A stretch of DNA of 58,504 nt from Usnea hakonensis (lineage: Eukaryota > Ascomycota > Lecanoromycetes > Lecanorales > Parmeliaceae). The notes beneath the pieces were generated by a model. The model was not told the origin of the DNA and ran no database searches. It saw only the letters and a program-made list of their open reading frames with translations. Position 1 is the stretch's first letter. Every line of letters begins with the position of its first letter. Where the stretch lies: positions 1 to 58,504 of the forward strand of contig BLJB01000429.1 of the NCBI GenBank assembly GCA_013423325.1. Reading direction: 5' to 3'. Of this stretch, positions 35,281 to 45,847 are shown piece after piece. Both the position numbers and the translations under genes were made by a program.

Positions 35281-35927
35281 GATCCAAACCTAACTAGCGA
35301 AGCTAAACCGTGTTACTTACTGTGATTCCTTCACTCTTTGATCGACTCGGAATATGCAGTAGGCTTTCGGAATAATGACACAGCCAAGAGTGGATAGAAT
35401 AACTATGCTCCGCATAGAACTGAAGATGTAGCCCAGGGTTTTAAAATTTTGGTAAATGACCTTGAAGGCCTGCATCAATAGGCACCGTCCAGAATTTGAG
35501 CAGCAAGGTATTCATCAAAATCAAGATGTTTCAATACGTTTGACTTAAACAATCTCAGTCACTTACTGGGTGAATGTAAAAGTAGCTCTGGTTACAAGGA
35601 TTCTTCGTAGTCAGTCTGTCCAATACTTCACAAGTATTGAGTATTGAGCAAGAGTACTGAACAAATTGCTACTTGGGTAAACTATGTACTTTAATCAATA
35701 AGGTAAGGTAGTCAATACCTAGCCCGGCCAGCGCTTATCGCGGCCGGGAGTCGCGAAGCGAGATGACTCCGTCTTTTGTGTGCATAGCTCACTGTTCATT
35801 CAATAAAGTATTCTGAACTCGCATGATTGGTTCTCATACCTTATTAAAAGTCAAGAGGGCACATTTGTAGCAGATTTGATTGAGTCGTCGGCCGCAAGCC
35901 TGGTCTCTGACAGGAGCGAGGTGAAAA
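35281..35927. promoter_or_regulatory. Divergent promoter region with GC-rich paired hairpins
   Basis: Between LST8 (-) and the 1060-codon gene (+). Mostly AT-rich, with an abrupt GC-rich patch at 35720-35772 that forms two adjacent stem-loops (separate entry). No gene seen. Confidence 0.55.
35723..35770. repeat. Two consecutive GC-rich inverted repeats
   Basis: Stem 1: cccggcc (35723-35729) pairs with ggccggg (35742-35748) around a 12-nt loop. Stem 2: ggagtc (35747-35752) pairs with gactcc (35765-35770) around another 12-nt loop. The two stems share two G residues and so would compete at the junction. Base composition is very different from the flanks. Confidence 0.75.
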
Positions 35928-38900
35928 ATGGCTCCCTCATCGCTCATGAAGATGAGTGGGGGTCCAGTGAGGAACGAAGGTAATTATGCTTCATTTGAGG
36001 AAATGCCACGGGTCGAATTCACAAGTTGCGATCTGGGGCTTACACTTCTCCCTGGATCACAGATTCACAAAAGGTATGAAAGGGAAGCAAGGACTGCTGC
36101 CGAGAGCAGTCCGGAAGAATTAGGAAGCAAATATGCAGGGAGAGGGAATCAATGGATGTCTTTCGAGGCTGAGTCACAATCGAAAACTCGAGCGCAGAAA
36201 GCAGGTCTGTCAAACGAAGTCACCAACCCAAGTAGCTTTCCAGAGTCTGGTCTAGAAAGAGCAAAAATGTCGCTAGGAACAGCCCGAGTCAACCAAGAAG
36301 AGCCAAATTCTCAGTCTACAAAGGATTGCAGCGGTAAATTGCAGGGCGCTGTCAAGTCTGTCGTCGTAGCTCCATTGGATGAGCAGGTAATGGGTACCAT
36401 TGAGATTCGAAACACTAAAAGCTGTCAATGTGACGACTATTTTCCTCGTGCTGCAAAACGTAGGAGAATCGGAAGCCGTGAAATCATCGAAAGACAGAAT
36501 TTGAGAATAAGTACGGGAAAACAAGCGCCACCTCGAGCCCACGGGGATCGATTCCACATACGTCACCAGCAAAATCTATCTGGGGTAAATGCTTTTAGTG
36601 CAGAGAATTGGGAGACATTAGTTGCAACAGTTGATGTTCCTTTCAGTGGAACCGCAGGAGACTGGGGACCAAGAAACCAACAATCGCGTACCCAAGTAAC
36701 AGGTCGCTCAGAAATCGTTGTGGCTCATGATCATCAGAGCACGAATTTAGGGTTAAAAGAATTAGCTCTGCGTGGTGATGCTTCCATAATGGTTGATTCG
36801 ACTTCGAGACCATCACGGAAACAGCAACACTCGGAATTGGAGGAGCCGACAGTGCGCTATCAGTCTTCCATCTTTTCGAAATCTCTCTCTGCGCAATATC
36901 GTAAGCATCCTTGCTTGTTTCTCAAAATTCCTACGAAGATTCGAAAGCAAATGTTGAAGCCCATAAATGAAGTGAATAGGTCTTGGACCAGCCATTTTCC
37001 AGCCAAGGCGAAATTTCTTCGCAATCTTCGCAACGCTAATCTACCCGCCCCTTTTTTAAGAGTCACTCGATTAACACCCAGGGAAGACCGTCACAAACCA
37101 CACCAGAATACTGTCCCACTGACTTCTACCAACCTTTATAATTATACACGCTCGTCAAGCATACATCCTTCGCCTCCATTCTCTACTCATCTCAGACTGG
37201 CTGAAGCTTTCAATCATTCATCAGAAGCTGGTGATCTAGCGCATATCTTTGACACTGCACATACCAGAAGGTTCCATCAGTCATCTCGAAGACGTTCCGA
37301 TTCACTGCCAGAACTCGCGTTCACGTGTGTGCCACTAGATATGCATTCCTCTAATAATTTCGGACCATCCTCGATTCCAACTCCCCCTCGCGAACAGCCA
37401 AGCTGTCCGCAGAGTTTTTCAAGCTCAAACTTGCTCACACATTCTGAAACCCCTCCTTTCTACCAGAATCTCGTCGGATCCTCTCGAGGCCGGGCTGACG
37501 CATCTTTCAACATTGGTGACTCTGTACCGCTGTTTGGGCAATACAATTCGAATCTCCAACGTGAGCATGAAATCAACCTCTCCGATAGCCCAAGTTTAGA
37601 CTTCGCATCTGGACCCCAATCTCGCCAAATCGTGGCACAACAGTCCGAGCACAACAACATGGCTGGTCCCCCAGCACCAACGGATCTTGCTGTGGCTTCT
37701 GGTGGACCGATATTTCGTCGCCGGACGCTAGAAGTCAAATCCAACTACAGCTATGAGGAGGTCAAGTCCCTCGTGTCCAGTCTAATGAGAGAAACAAAAA
37801 CCCTGAAAGCGGAAAACACAAACTTGCAGTCTATGAACACCGCCATGAAGAAGATGTCTGAGAGCTTCGAACAATGTCAAGCAAGTCTAAACCAAACAAT
37901 CCAGCACCACGAGCAGACTATTGCTCAAAAGGATCATCAAATCGAGGCTATGCGACACCGGGGATCTTCGCTAGAGCATAACTATAGGACAATCTTTAAT
38001 GATTACCAGCGGCTTGATAATGATTACCAGCAGCTTGTGGCAAACATACGGAAAGCGAACGGCGCTGATAAACCCAGCGAGATAGCTAAGAGAATTCGGT
38101 TGGATCATTCACCCAATGCCGTTGGCACTCCAGGCCAAAACGGACAACCTCGCGAGAAGCCACGGCTTCGTGACAGCTTTCAATGTGTACCTTCTATTCA
38201 ACCAAACGTTGCCGCTGTCGAAAATCTGGTCAACAATGAGCAGACCCGTGAGCGTTTCACCGAACAGCTACTGACGAACCCGGTGACTATCGATCTCACG
38301 GATGATTGCGGGCCATCCTCTGCTCCGACATCACAAGACACAACGACGCGCCTGTCCGTACAAAGCCAAATGCCACCGAGCGCACCAACGCCAGACCAAG
38401 AATCACAAGGCGATGACTCGGGACCGAGTCAGATTGACAAGGGGACTAGAGCTCGCACGGCCCAGGAACGATGTTCCTGGCTTCCGGAAGGAAACCCGTA
38501 CAAGGGAATTGAGGCGCAAGCTCGGTTGTCAAACTCGAGATTGCCTTTGACAGGGGGCGCAAATAGACAAACGCATTGTCCAGAAAGGGGCATTGTGGCG
38601 CCCTTGCCAGAGACTGCGACTGGCCGGAGGACGAAGGAAGCCCCGAAAAAGACGAAGGTTCTTTTGGATCCCGAAGCTAAAAAGGAGAGACAGAAAGCTT
38701 ACAGGAAGACCGCTGCTGAAAAGAAAAAGCGAGAAAATGCTATGCGTGGCTTCAAGCAAGACAGAAGAGCAGCCAAAGCAAAAGAACGCCAAAATCGGGC
38801 TCGAAAGCACTCCGAAGAATCTGGACCACTGAAGCCTCGAACGACTCTAGATGGTCGACTATATCAAGAGAGCACAGACAATGGGAATGACGCCGGCCAA

Positions 38901-39110
38901 GAGCAGGACGAAACAGCTGCGTTGGCAGCAGAACTCGAAGCAGAACTCGAAGCAATGCTCGACGAAGAATCTAAGACGGATGCGAATGCTGAAGAAATGG
39001 GAGGTGTGGAATCGATTGACGCCGCCAGCGATCAGACTCCTTTTCCCTCAACTCCTCCGGACGGCGACGATAAATACCATGACTTGTTCAGCGAGAGCGA
39101 AGAGGAATAG
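35928..39110 (+). CDS. Large disordered protein with coiled coil and SUMO-interacting-type motif
   Basis: Uninterrupted 1060-codon frame from ATG 35928. The first 600 residues are Ser/Arg/Gln-rich without recognisable domains. A coiled coil runs from about 605 to 710 (SYEEVKSLVSSLMRETKTLK, ENTNLQSMNTAMKKM and onward). At about 784-790 is VTIDLTDD, a hydrophobic core followed by acids, the classic form of a SUMO-interacting motif. Residues about 907-965 are a dense Lys/Arg block (AKKERQKAYRKTAAEKKKRE) resembling a nuclear signal or single helix. The C terminus is acidic (AALAAELEAELEAMLDEE) and ends DLFSESEEE. I recognise no family. A nuclear scaffold or chromatin-associated protein is a guess from composition. 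Confidence 0.8.
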   Translation: MAPSSLMKMSGGPVRNEGNYASFEEMPRVEFTSCDLGLTLLPGSQIHKRYEREARTAAESSPEELGSKYAGRGNQWMSFEAESQSKTRAQKAGLSNEVTNPSSFPESGLERAKMSLGTARVNQEEPNSQSTKDCSGKLQGAVKSVVVAPLDEQVMGTIEIRNTKSCQCDDYFPRAAKRRRIGSREIIERQNLRISTGKQAPPRAHGDRFHIRHQQNLSGVNAFSAENWETLVATVDVPFSGTAGDWGPRNQQSRTQVTGRSEIVVAHDHQSTNLGLKELALRGDASIMVDSTSRPSRKQQHSELEEPTVRYQSSIFSKSLSAQYRKHPCLFLKIPTKIRKQMLKPINEVNRSWTSHFPAKAKFLRNLRNANLPAPFLRVTRLTPREDRHKPHQNTVPLTSTNLYNYTRSSSIHPSPPFSTHLRLAEAFNHSSEAGDLAHIFDTAHTRRFHQSSRRRSDSLPELAFTCVPLDMHSSNNFGPSSIPTPPREQPSCPQSFSSSNLLTHSETPPFYQNLVGSSRGRADASFNIGDSVPLFGQYNSNLQREHEINLSDSPSLDFASGPQSRQIVAQQSEHNNMAGPPAPTDLAVASGGPIFRRRTLEVKSNYSYEEVKSLVSSLMRETKTLKAENTNLQSMNTAMKKMSESFEQCQASLNQTIQHHEQTIAQKDHQIEAMRHRGSSLEHNYRTIFNDYQRLDNDYQQLVANIRKANGADKPSEIAKRIRLDHSPNAVGTPGQNGQPREKPRLRDSFQCVPSIQPNVAAVENLVNNEQTRERFTEQLLTNPVTIDLTDDCGPSSAPTSQDTTTRLSVQSQMPPSAPTPDQESQGDDSGPSQIDKGTRARTAQERCSWLPEGNPYKGIEAQARLSNSRLPLTGGANRQTHCPERGIVAPLPETATGRRTKEAPKKTKVLLDPEAKKERQKAYRKTAAEKKKRENAMRGFKQDRRAAKAKERQNRARKHSEESGPLKPRTTLDGRLYQESTDNGNDAGQEQDETAALAAELEAELEAMLDEESKTDANAEEMGGVESIDAASDQTPFPSTPPDGDDKYHDLFSESEEE

Positions 39111-39719
39111 ATAAGAAAGAAGGAAGGTCCTAGTCGAGGAGAGCAATAGGAGGATGGTGACCCACTGACATGTTAAAAAGGGCATTCGTCGGGATTCCCG
39201 GTGGCGCTTGCTTCAGCTGCTGAGCTGGAGGGCAAGGATGGTAGGGAGAGCAAGACGATACTGTACAGCTGGCGCTATCATTTGTCAAGGGGCCATTGTC
39301 GTATTTTCGGAGTGTTATCATGGAAGCATGGAAGCGTTGTATAAAGGAAGCGTTAGAGTACACCCAAGCCACTAGCTACTACAAGGCACGAGATTATATA
39401 ATATATTTATGACAAGCACGGCTGAGTATTTGTAGTGTTATATTCCTGCGTCAATAGAGACACTTTGCAGCCTTCGCAGTCAAGAGGCCTATGACATGGT
39501 TTTATTGAGCTCAAAGTCTTGGCATTGTACGAATACTTTGTCACAGAATGGCCATTGGGTTCAACCTCAACGGTCAACTGAGTACAAGTACATTTTCCTT
39601 CTCGTCATAAAGTCTAGATTTACAGACAATAATCACGATAGAACACGCTTGCGTATGCCTATGAATTCTAACATTAGTTGAACGCCTTTCGCAATGCCAA
39701 CCGAGAATTTCGACTTTGA
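39111..39719. other. Intergenic between convergent genes
   Basis: About 600 bp of 3' flanking sequence; no gene seen. Confidence 0.5.
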
Positions 39720-41511
39720 TCATAACGCTAGAAGTACAATGGCACCCAAGGAGACTATCGTCATGAGCCATGGGCTGCTTGGTCGCAAAGAGTGCGCCAG
39801 GGACCGTACTAGCCCACAACAGGCGCGGCTGTAGGTGACGTTGTTTTGCTGAGCAGCGACCTCGAAGACCGACCCCGGCGAAGAACCTAGATTGTAATAA
39901 TCCACCAGCAGGAAATTTGGTGCATTAGGCCATGTCGCTACGATACACATTAGCAACGCACCTTGGCGACTGTAGACTCTACAATCTAGCTTACTGGCGC
40001 AATTGTTGGCCATAAGACCGAGGCTTCCGGTCCCGTCTGTTATGATATTGGATTAGTAACGTCTAAGTCAATGGGCTCATTACTAAGCCGCAAAGAGAAA
40101 ATTGAAGTACGAAAACACATACTAAGTGCGTTTGTTTGATTGATGAGAGCCGTAGTTGGCACCAAAAGACTCGTTCCTGCGAGGGATATTTCGGTGTTGA
40201 GGTTGTGATTCGCCATGTACATCCTATTTTCGGCAGCTTGGCGACTCAAGCTGGGCGGTCTTTGCTGGGTGCAAGGAAAGCTCTGATTGGTGGGACTAAA
40301 AGGTGTCTCCCACATCTGACTGAATTCGTCCAAAATATATTCAACTTCGGATTGATTGGCGTTATAATCCATAAATATAACAGCTCTTTTGCCCGTCAGA
40401 ATCATGTCGGAAAGCGTTGGCCATGAGGATATGTTCATTGGAACTTGGGGTGGCACATAAGCCTTTATAAAATCCGGGTTAGCACATCTCTTTGAAAAAA
40501 GAGCTTTATTCCTACGACCAGTCGTAGGAGTGATCTGCTCCAGCCATGTCCTGCCACTCAAAGAGCATCCTCAATAGGACATACTAGTGCTCTTCCAGAC
40601 TTACGTAGTTGGAAAGTCCGGAATTTACTATTGGCGTATCTGCACAGAGTCAGCTATATTTCTTCGAAGAGTTAACGCAAATTATCGAATAGGCTTGGGG
40701 GTCAAAAGCGCTCGCGATATATGTTCTCAAGACTCAAAGTCCGGGGCTCAGCTGGCGGGTAATGTCTGCAAAACATGCACCTACTGTAATTGCCGACGCC
40801 GATGAAGTCAGAGTTGCTTAAAAGAATAGTGACCACATCGTATGGATGAGTCCTGATCCAGCCGGTTATGTTAGTGAGGTAGGATTGGACAGTACCGACG
40901 TCAAGAAGATCGCAGGAAGTATGGCAGCAAGATACGGTGCTGGTGGTAGCGTTGTAGTGAGTCTCAGTTTCGAGCATTCTTATGCCGTCGTTAAGTTGAT
41001 CGATGACACCTAGCTGTTGGTTGGAGGCTGCATTGTTGGGCAAAACGAAGGGGCTGTTGTGTGCCCCGACAAAAGTAATATTGCTGTATTTCCGAGAGCA
41101 AAATTCGGGATAATTGTTGCAAGCCTGTGTGTTTGTTGGGACAGCCGAGGTTGACGTTCTACTGGCTGTCAAGTTACGCGTCATCGAGCCATTGAAAGGG
41201 GTTGAAGATGAACGCATGGAGCCTTGTAAGAGGGTCAAACTTGTTGAGGTTGGTTGCCTTGATGTAGATGAAGTTGAGGCATTGGCCGCGGCCATGGTAG
41301 TTTGGAATATGGCCGTGGTGCCATTGAGGGTTGATGTAGTAGTGTATGAAAGGTAAGAAACGTCGGATCCTGTTGGCAGATTGTCTGCCCCCAGATTGGA
41401 GAGACTGGAGCCTGTTGTGAGGGATCCAGAGAGCTGAATGTCCGATGCAGTTTGGGCGCTAGCATTAATGGCAAGAAGTAGGGCGAGAGGGAGAGAATAA
41501 GAGACTATCAT
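39720..41511 (-). CDS. GPI-anchored PLC-like phosphodiesterase (TIM-barrel)
   Basis: Minus-strand exons 40785-41511, 40605-40639, 40123-40462, 39995-40036 and 39720-39937 give 453 residues. A signal peptide (residues 1-20, ending INASAQ) leads into a Ser/Thr-rich stalk to about residue 130. A PI-PLC X-like fold follows: FVGAHNSPF, LNDGIRMLETETHY, TCD-type Cys pairs, THPYDVVTILLSNSDF, WPTLSDMILTGKRAVIFMDY, MYMANHNLN and NFLLVDYYN. The C terminus ends in a hydrophobic run (WLMTIVSLGAIVLLAL) with no charged tail, fitting GPI anchoring. Several N-glycosylation sites are present. The second exon is 35 nt. The last intron (39938-39994, 57 nt) is stop-free and in phase, so an unspliced form would read through with 19 extra residues. 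Substrate is not known for this fungal group. Confidence 0.86.
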
Positions 41512-42067
41512 GTTTTAGAATTTACGTGAAGCGATAAATAAAAACTGGTTACGAAGGGAAGGGAAGGGAAGGGAAGAGAGGAGAAGAGACGAGAAGAGAA
41601 GAGACGAGTAGCAGGAAGATTGACGACTTGACTGGAGGGCCACAATGGGAGGAAGGCCAAGAAGATAGAGCAGTAGTAGTATGTGAGATGAAGGATATGA
41701 ATCAGAATACATTTACTCTGACCTGTTCCCACATCTTTGTACTGTATCAATACCAATACCTCTCCCAGTGAATTTTTCATTCTTTTGTTACAATCACAGA
41801 CGTCATGGCATGGCATGGTCGGCATAAGGCTTCCGGGAGATGGGAGACGCGTCTTTCAGTGGGATCTAATTTCATAGTGGGGTTTTAATCCGTCATAACG
41901 ATGACGTCTCAGTATGAAAAATGAAAATATGTACTTGCGTATTTACCTTCGGATGTTATTTGTAATGTAGAGTATTGGGTTTATTTCCAATACTAAAAGC
42001 ATCTTCTCTGTGCATTGACAACCTCTTCCCCTTCCTCTCCTCTTCCCTTTCTCCTCCACCCCAAGCA
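41512..42067. promoter_or_regulatory. Divergent promoter region with purine/pyrimidine tract
   Basis: Between the PLC-like gene (-) and the Sur7/PalI gene (+). A strand-biased purine tract starts about 45 bp upstream of the PLC-like start codon (41553-41608), including four GGGAA units at 41556-41575. On the transcribed side this is a CT-rich tract typical of fungal 5' leaders. Confidence 0.65.
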
Positions 42068-43136
42068 ATGACTCTGCCAACATTCCTACCGGCTCGCAGC
42101 TCACGTAAAGACTCGCAAGAAAAGCCCACTGCATCAACCTCCCCATCCTCCGGTGCTATTCCTAACCAGCATCTCTCACATCCTTCTTCTTCGACCGTAA
42201 GGGCAGCGACTCGTACTCGTCTTATTTTTTCTCTCCTCACGTCTCTCCTTTTTCTCATCGCTCTCGTCTTTCTTATCCTCGTCGAGGTTGGTAATACACA
42301 TGCTCACAGAGCGGTCGTGGGAAATATCTATTTCCTGAAGCTCGACCTCAGCCATATTATCCCCCAAGCTGTTCCCCAGGCTACTCTCATCAATTCAATT
42401 GCGAGAACATTGGGTCTCCACGACTTTTATCAAGTTGGCTTATGGAACTACTGCGAGGGGTATGGGAATGAAATCACAGATTGTAGCAAGCCGCAAACAC
42501 TGTACTGGTTCAATCCAATTGAAATCATTCTCAACCAGCTTCTCGCCGGTGCTACAAGTATGCTCGTTATGCTCACTACTTGTGACTATAGACGCTGACT
42601 TGCCAAATCAAGTTGCCCTGCCGGCAAACATAGTCTCAGCCCTTACTCTTGTTCGGACTGCCTCTCACTGGATGTTTGCCTTATTCCTGGCCGGTGCATG
42701 CACCTGTCTCGTTTCCACCTTTCTCACCCCTTTAAGTGTTTACACCCGCTGGGCGACTTTCCCCATCGCCATCTTCGCGTTCCTTACCGCCCTCACAACT
42801 ACCGCTGCCAGCATCATCGCGACCGTCATGTTCATAATATTTCGCAACGTCGTCCACGGCGCTGAAAGCACTGTGAATATAGTGCCAGAAGTTGGCATTA
42901 AAATGTTCGCATTCATGTGGGTAGTACGTGAATTCCGAGACTATTCGCATAAGGCAAATATCTACTAATCATATGGTCGTTAACAGGCTAGTGGAACTGC
43001 TGTTGTGGGATGGTTGATTCAATTAGGCCTGTGTTGCTGTTGTGCGAGCCGGCGCGACGTGAGGTTGGGGAAGAAGGCTGGGCGGGCCAAAGCGTGGAGG
43101 CAGAGTGGAGGAATTTCACCCCGTGAGATGCGGTAG
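42068..43136 (+). CDS. Sur7/PalI family four-helix plasma membrane protein
   Basis: Exons 42068-42557, 42613-42920 and 42987-43136 give 315 residues. Four membrane segments are visible: IFSLLTSLLFLIALVFLILV, FALFLAGACTCLVSTFL, IAIFAFLTALTTTAASII and AVVGWLIQLGLCCCC. The extracellular loop has GLWNYCEGYGNEITDCSKP, the Cys-containing signature of the Sur7/Rim9/PalI family, which organises eisosomes or senses alkaline pH. The first intron could end at 42591 (34 nt), but the acceptor at 42612 gives a normal 55-nt intron and joins GAT to IALPANIVSAL, as in relatives, so I chose it. The Cys cluster after the last helix may be palmitoylated. Start ATG 42068 (MTLPTFLPARSS). Confidence 0.88.
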
Positions 43137-43438
43137 AACAATGGGGGAGGCATCTTTGGGCAGCGAAAGTGGCCACAAAGTTTGTTTAAAAGCAAACCTT
43201 CTACTCCGTACACTAGGGCTACATCAATACTTGATGCTTCTCTTCGTCTTGTGCTAATACTTTAGTATCCTAGAAGTGAAGTATGACTACTTTATGGATC
43301 TAAGAAGTCTGCTTCCTCGCCGACTGCGGGCAAGACTTTGATCTAGTCTACATAGTTTCTTGGGGTATAATGCGCTGATGCCCAATATTAGACCTCCGAT
43401 AACTCCTTGCGTGCTCATGCTGCTCTTCCCCATGCATC
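43137..43438. other. Intergenic between convergent genes
   Basis: About 300 bp of 3' flanks; nothing seen. Confidence 0.5.
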
Positions 43439-45340
43439 TTAATTATCGAGGAAGAGTGACTCCTCATCGGGCACGCTGTACTGCTTAAGATCATTCAAAG
43501 CTGCAAGGCCCTCATAGCCAACCAAGGTCTTGTCCTCGTCACCTCCTTTTTCTTCATCGTCCTCTTCGCTGTCACTCAGAACAAACGCTGTGTCCTGAGT
43601 ATTGGCGAACGTGATAACTTCGTTTCTCGAGGTCGAATGTGGTGCTGTCTGGGAAGCGTTAGAGTACTGCTCTTCTTCCTCACTTTCGTACTCCTCCTCC
43701 TCCTCCTCTTCTTCTTCATCCTCCTCCTCGCCCTCTGAGCTATAAGATTCCGTGACCTCCGCGTTTAATTCGTACCCGTTGCTCCCCTGGAAGTCTTCCG
43801 CGCTGTCATATTCTACCTCTTCGTTGTCCAATGAGTTCCCGTTGGTCTCTTGCAGATTCTCGGCACTTTGACGGACGCTTCGTTCACGATCCAAGAATTC
43901 GTCTCTCATCCCTCCACCAGTCTCATGGTTACCATACTCGGCCTCTTCGTGGTCGAAATGATTTCCATTGATCCTTTGGACACCCTCAGCACTGTTCAGA
44001 TCTGCCACTCCATGGCCTAGCATGATCCCATGGCTTCCCTCAACTTCGTCAGAGCTGTTGTACCCTACAACTTCACGCTTCATACGATATTCGCTGAAGA
44101 CCTGCGTGTCCTCGTACCCAACGTTTCTCATGTAATGCAGCTTTTCGTCGTTGTAAAGCACGCTCTGGTCGGGGTGTTCTGTACGCAAGTAGTTCGAGTA
44201 GGAACTAGTGACCCCCGCCTCACCGCCACTTGGTGAGTGCTGCTCCTGACTGTTGAATGACGCACTTCGAGACCGCTTCGAGTGATGCGCGTGTGGATCT
44301 TCTTCATCGTCTGATCTATCACTCAAAGATCGCTTCGTACCATGAGGCATATCGAAAGTATGTGCGTCAGTATCAGAGTCCGGTGAGACTTGGCCGGAGC
44401 CAGCCACTTGCTGATCATTTTGGACACCAGTCTGGTTGATGAGATGCTGGTGATGACTTAGGTCGGGATATTCGTCTCCTTTGCTATCAACACCGTTGGG
44501 CATAATTTTGAATGGCCCTCTATCTGGGATGGATAAGGCGTCAGGTTGTCCTTGGGATTCGTTCTCAAGGTCGTTTAGATGTGTGCCCTCTTGCTCCTGG
44601 ATGACGGATGGCTCGAGCTCGCTCCTGACTTGATCTCTAATCTCGTCCTCATACTTCGCATGCAATTCTGCTTTGACTCCTGGTTCGAGCTCTTGGGCTA
44701 ACTGCTGCTTGACTTCCATTTCATGCTTTTCGCGCAACCCTGCCTCCACCTCTGGTCCGAGCTCTTTGGCCAATTGCTGCTTGACCTCTGTTTCATATAT
44801 CGCGCGCAGCTCCGCCTTCACCACCGATTCAAGCTCTACGGCCAATTGCTGCTTGACCTCTGGCTCGAATTCGGCTTCCAACTTCGCCTTCACCACTGGT
44901 TCGAGCTCCCTCACGAGTCTGGCTTTTGTCTGGTCTTTCATATCATGCTCATACGCAGATACAATCTTCTTCTCCTCTTCATAGACTTTCTCACGAATTT
45001 CTTCCCTGTACTGATTTTCTAGAATCGCTTTGACGTTGATGGTCATATCATCAAGCAATTTTCCTTTGTGATCATCAATGGAGAATTTACTCTCTGCGGC
45101 ACGGCGGCGGTTAGCTTCAGCCTCAGCATGTCTGATTCGTGCAGCGTTCTTGGTATCGGTCTCTTTCTTGGCCTTTCGTGCTTCATACTGTTCGTGTTCG
45201 TCTTGCGCTTTGGCTTGCTTGCCCTTGTTGATAATCGATTGGAAAGGTGCGCATGTTTTCCCGTCAATTCTAGGACCACCGCGGGAATTAGCCATCCCGA
45301 AGACATTTGAAAATGAGTAGCTGGCTTGGGGTTGCTCCAT
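43439..45340 (-). CDS. Acidic coiled-coil protein with four 24-residue tandem repeats
   Basis: Uninterrupted 633-residue frame from ATG 45340. Residues 40-140 are basic/charged helix (QYEARKAKKETDTKNAARIR). Residues 145-240 are four tandem 24-residue units, each starting EL-x-x-x-V and ending like EVKQQLAx, followed by a fifth partial ELEPSV. Residues 250-530 are Ser/Asp/Glu-rich and disordered. A run of nearly 20 Glu/Asp follows near 535-560, then FVLSDSEEDDEEKG and a short ordered end (LVGYEGLAALNDLKQYSVPD). No family is recognised. The repeats are at DNA level 72-bp units, so copy number may vary among strains. It shares a 507-bp divergent promoter with DRE2. Confidence 0.82.
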   Translation of the reverse strand: MEQPQASYSFSNVFGMANSRGGPRIDGKTCAPFQSIINKGKQAKAQDEHEQYEARKAKKETDTKNAARIRHAEAEANRRRAAESKFSIDDHKGKLLDDMTINVKAILENQYREEIREKVYEEEKKIVSAYEHDMKDQTKARLVRELEPVVKAKLEAEFEPEVKQQLAVELESVVKAELRAIYETEVKQQLAKELGPEVEAGLREKHEMEVKQQLAQELEPGVKAELHAKYEDEIRDQVRSELEPSVIQEQEGTHLNDLENESQGQPDALSIPDRGPFKIMPNGVDSKGDEYPDLSHHQHLINQTGVQNDQQVAGSGQVSPDSDTDAHTFDMPHGTKRSLSDRSDDEEDPHAHHSKRSRSASFNSQEQHSPSGGEAGVTSSYSNYLRTEHPDQSVLYNDEKLHYMRNVGYEDTQVFSEYRMKREVVGYNSSDEVEGSHGIMLGHGVADLNSAEGVQRINGNHFDHEEAEYGNHETGGGMRDEFLDRERSVRQSAENLQETNGNSLDNEEVEYDSAEDFQGSNGYELNAEVTESYSSEGEEEDEEEEEEEEEYESEEEEQYSNASQTAPHSTSRNEVITFANTQDTAFVLSDSEEDDEEKGGDEDKTLVGYEGLAALNDLKQYSVPDEESLFLDN

Positions 45341-45847
45341 TGGCGCACAGGATTTCCCGACGCGATGAGGACGAGGTTTGAATGCAACACGAGATCATAT
45401 AGCTTCCAGGGGATTCAGGTCTTGATAATCAGAGCGATTGTGTGGATGCACAAGCTTAGCGCAATTGGTCCTGGAACAAGTAGTTATGAGAGTTGAGAAA
45501 AGTGTGATGGTGTTGGCCTAGAGCGAGGAGGCTGGTCGAAAATACGCTAAGATAAAGCTCCAGGCCCTCCTTATCTGCTGCCACGCTTGTAAATAAAGTA
45601 AAGTATATTAAACTAGGTACAGTAAGGTACGTACTTTACTTTATCACTCAAGGTACATTATGATACGTCTGTGTAATGACACCATTATAAAGCAAACCCT
45701 TGGCTATCCGTCTAACACCATTCAAATTTCTAGTGCAATCCAAGGCAAACACACATCACATCTACTTCAGAACCTACCATCCTCTCTGCTTCTGTCTGAA
45801 TATATAATCAGCATTGATCCGACCCGGCGAATGATAGCGAAACGCCA
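45341..45847. promoter_or_regulatory. Divergent promoter region with a 13-bp perfect inverted repeat
   Basis: ataaagtaaagta at 45593-45605 is repeated inverted as tactttactttat at 45632-45644, spaced 26 bp, between the coiled-coil gene and DRE2. No gene seen. Confidence 0.65.

Noticed and set aside
42558..42591. A 34-nt intron in the Sur7/PalI gene
   Set aside because: The acceptor at 42612 gives a normal 55-nt intron with a branch-like CGCTGAC and the expected GATIALP sequence.
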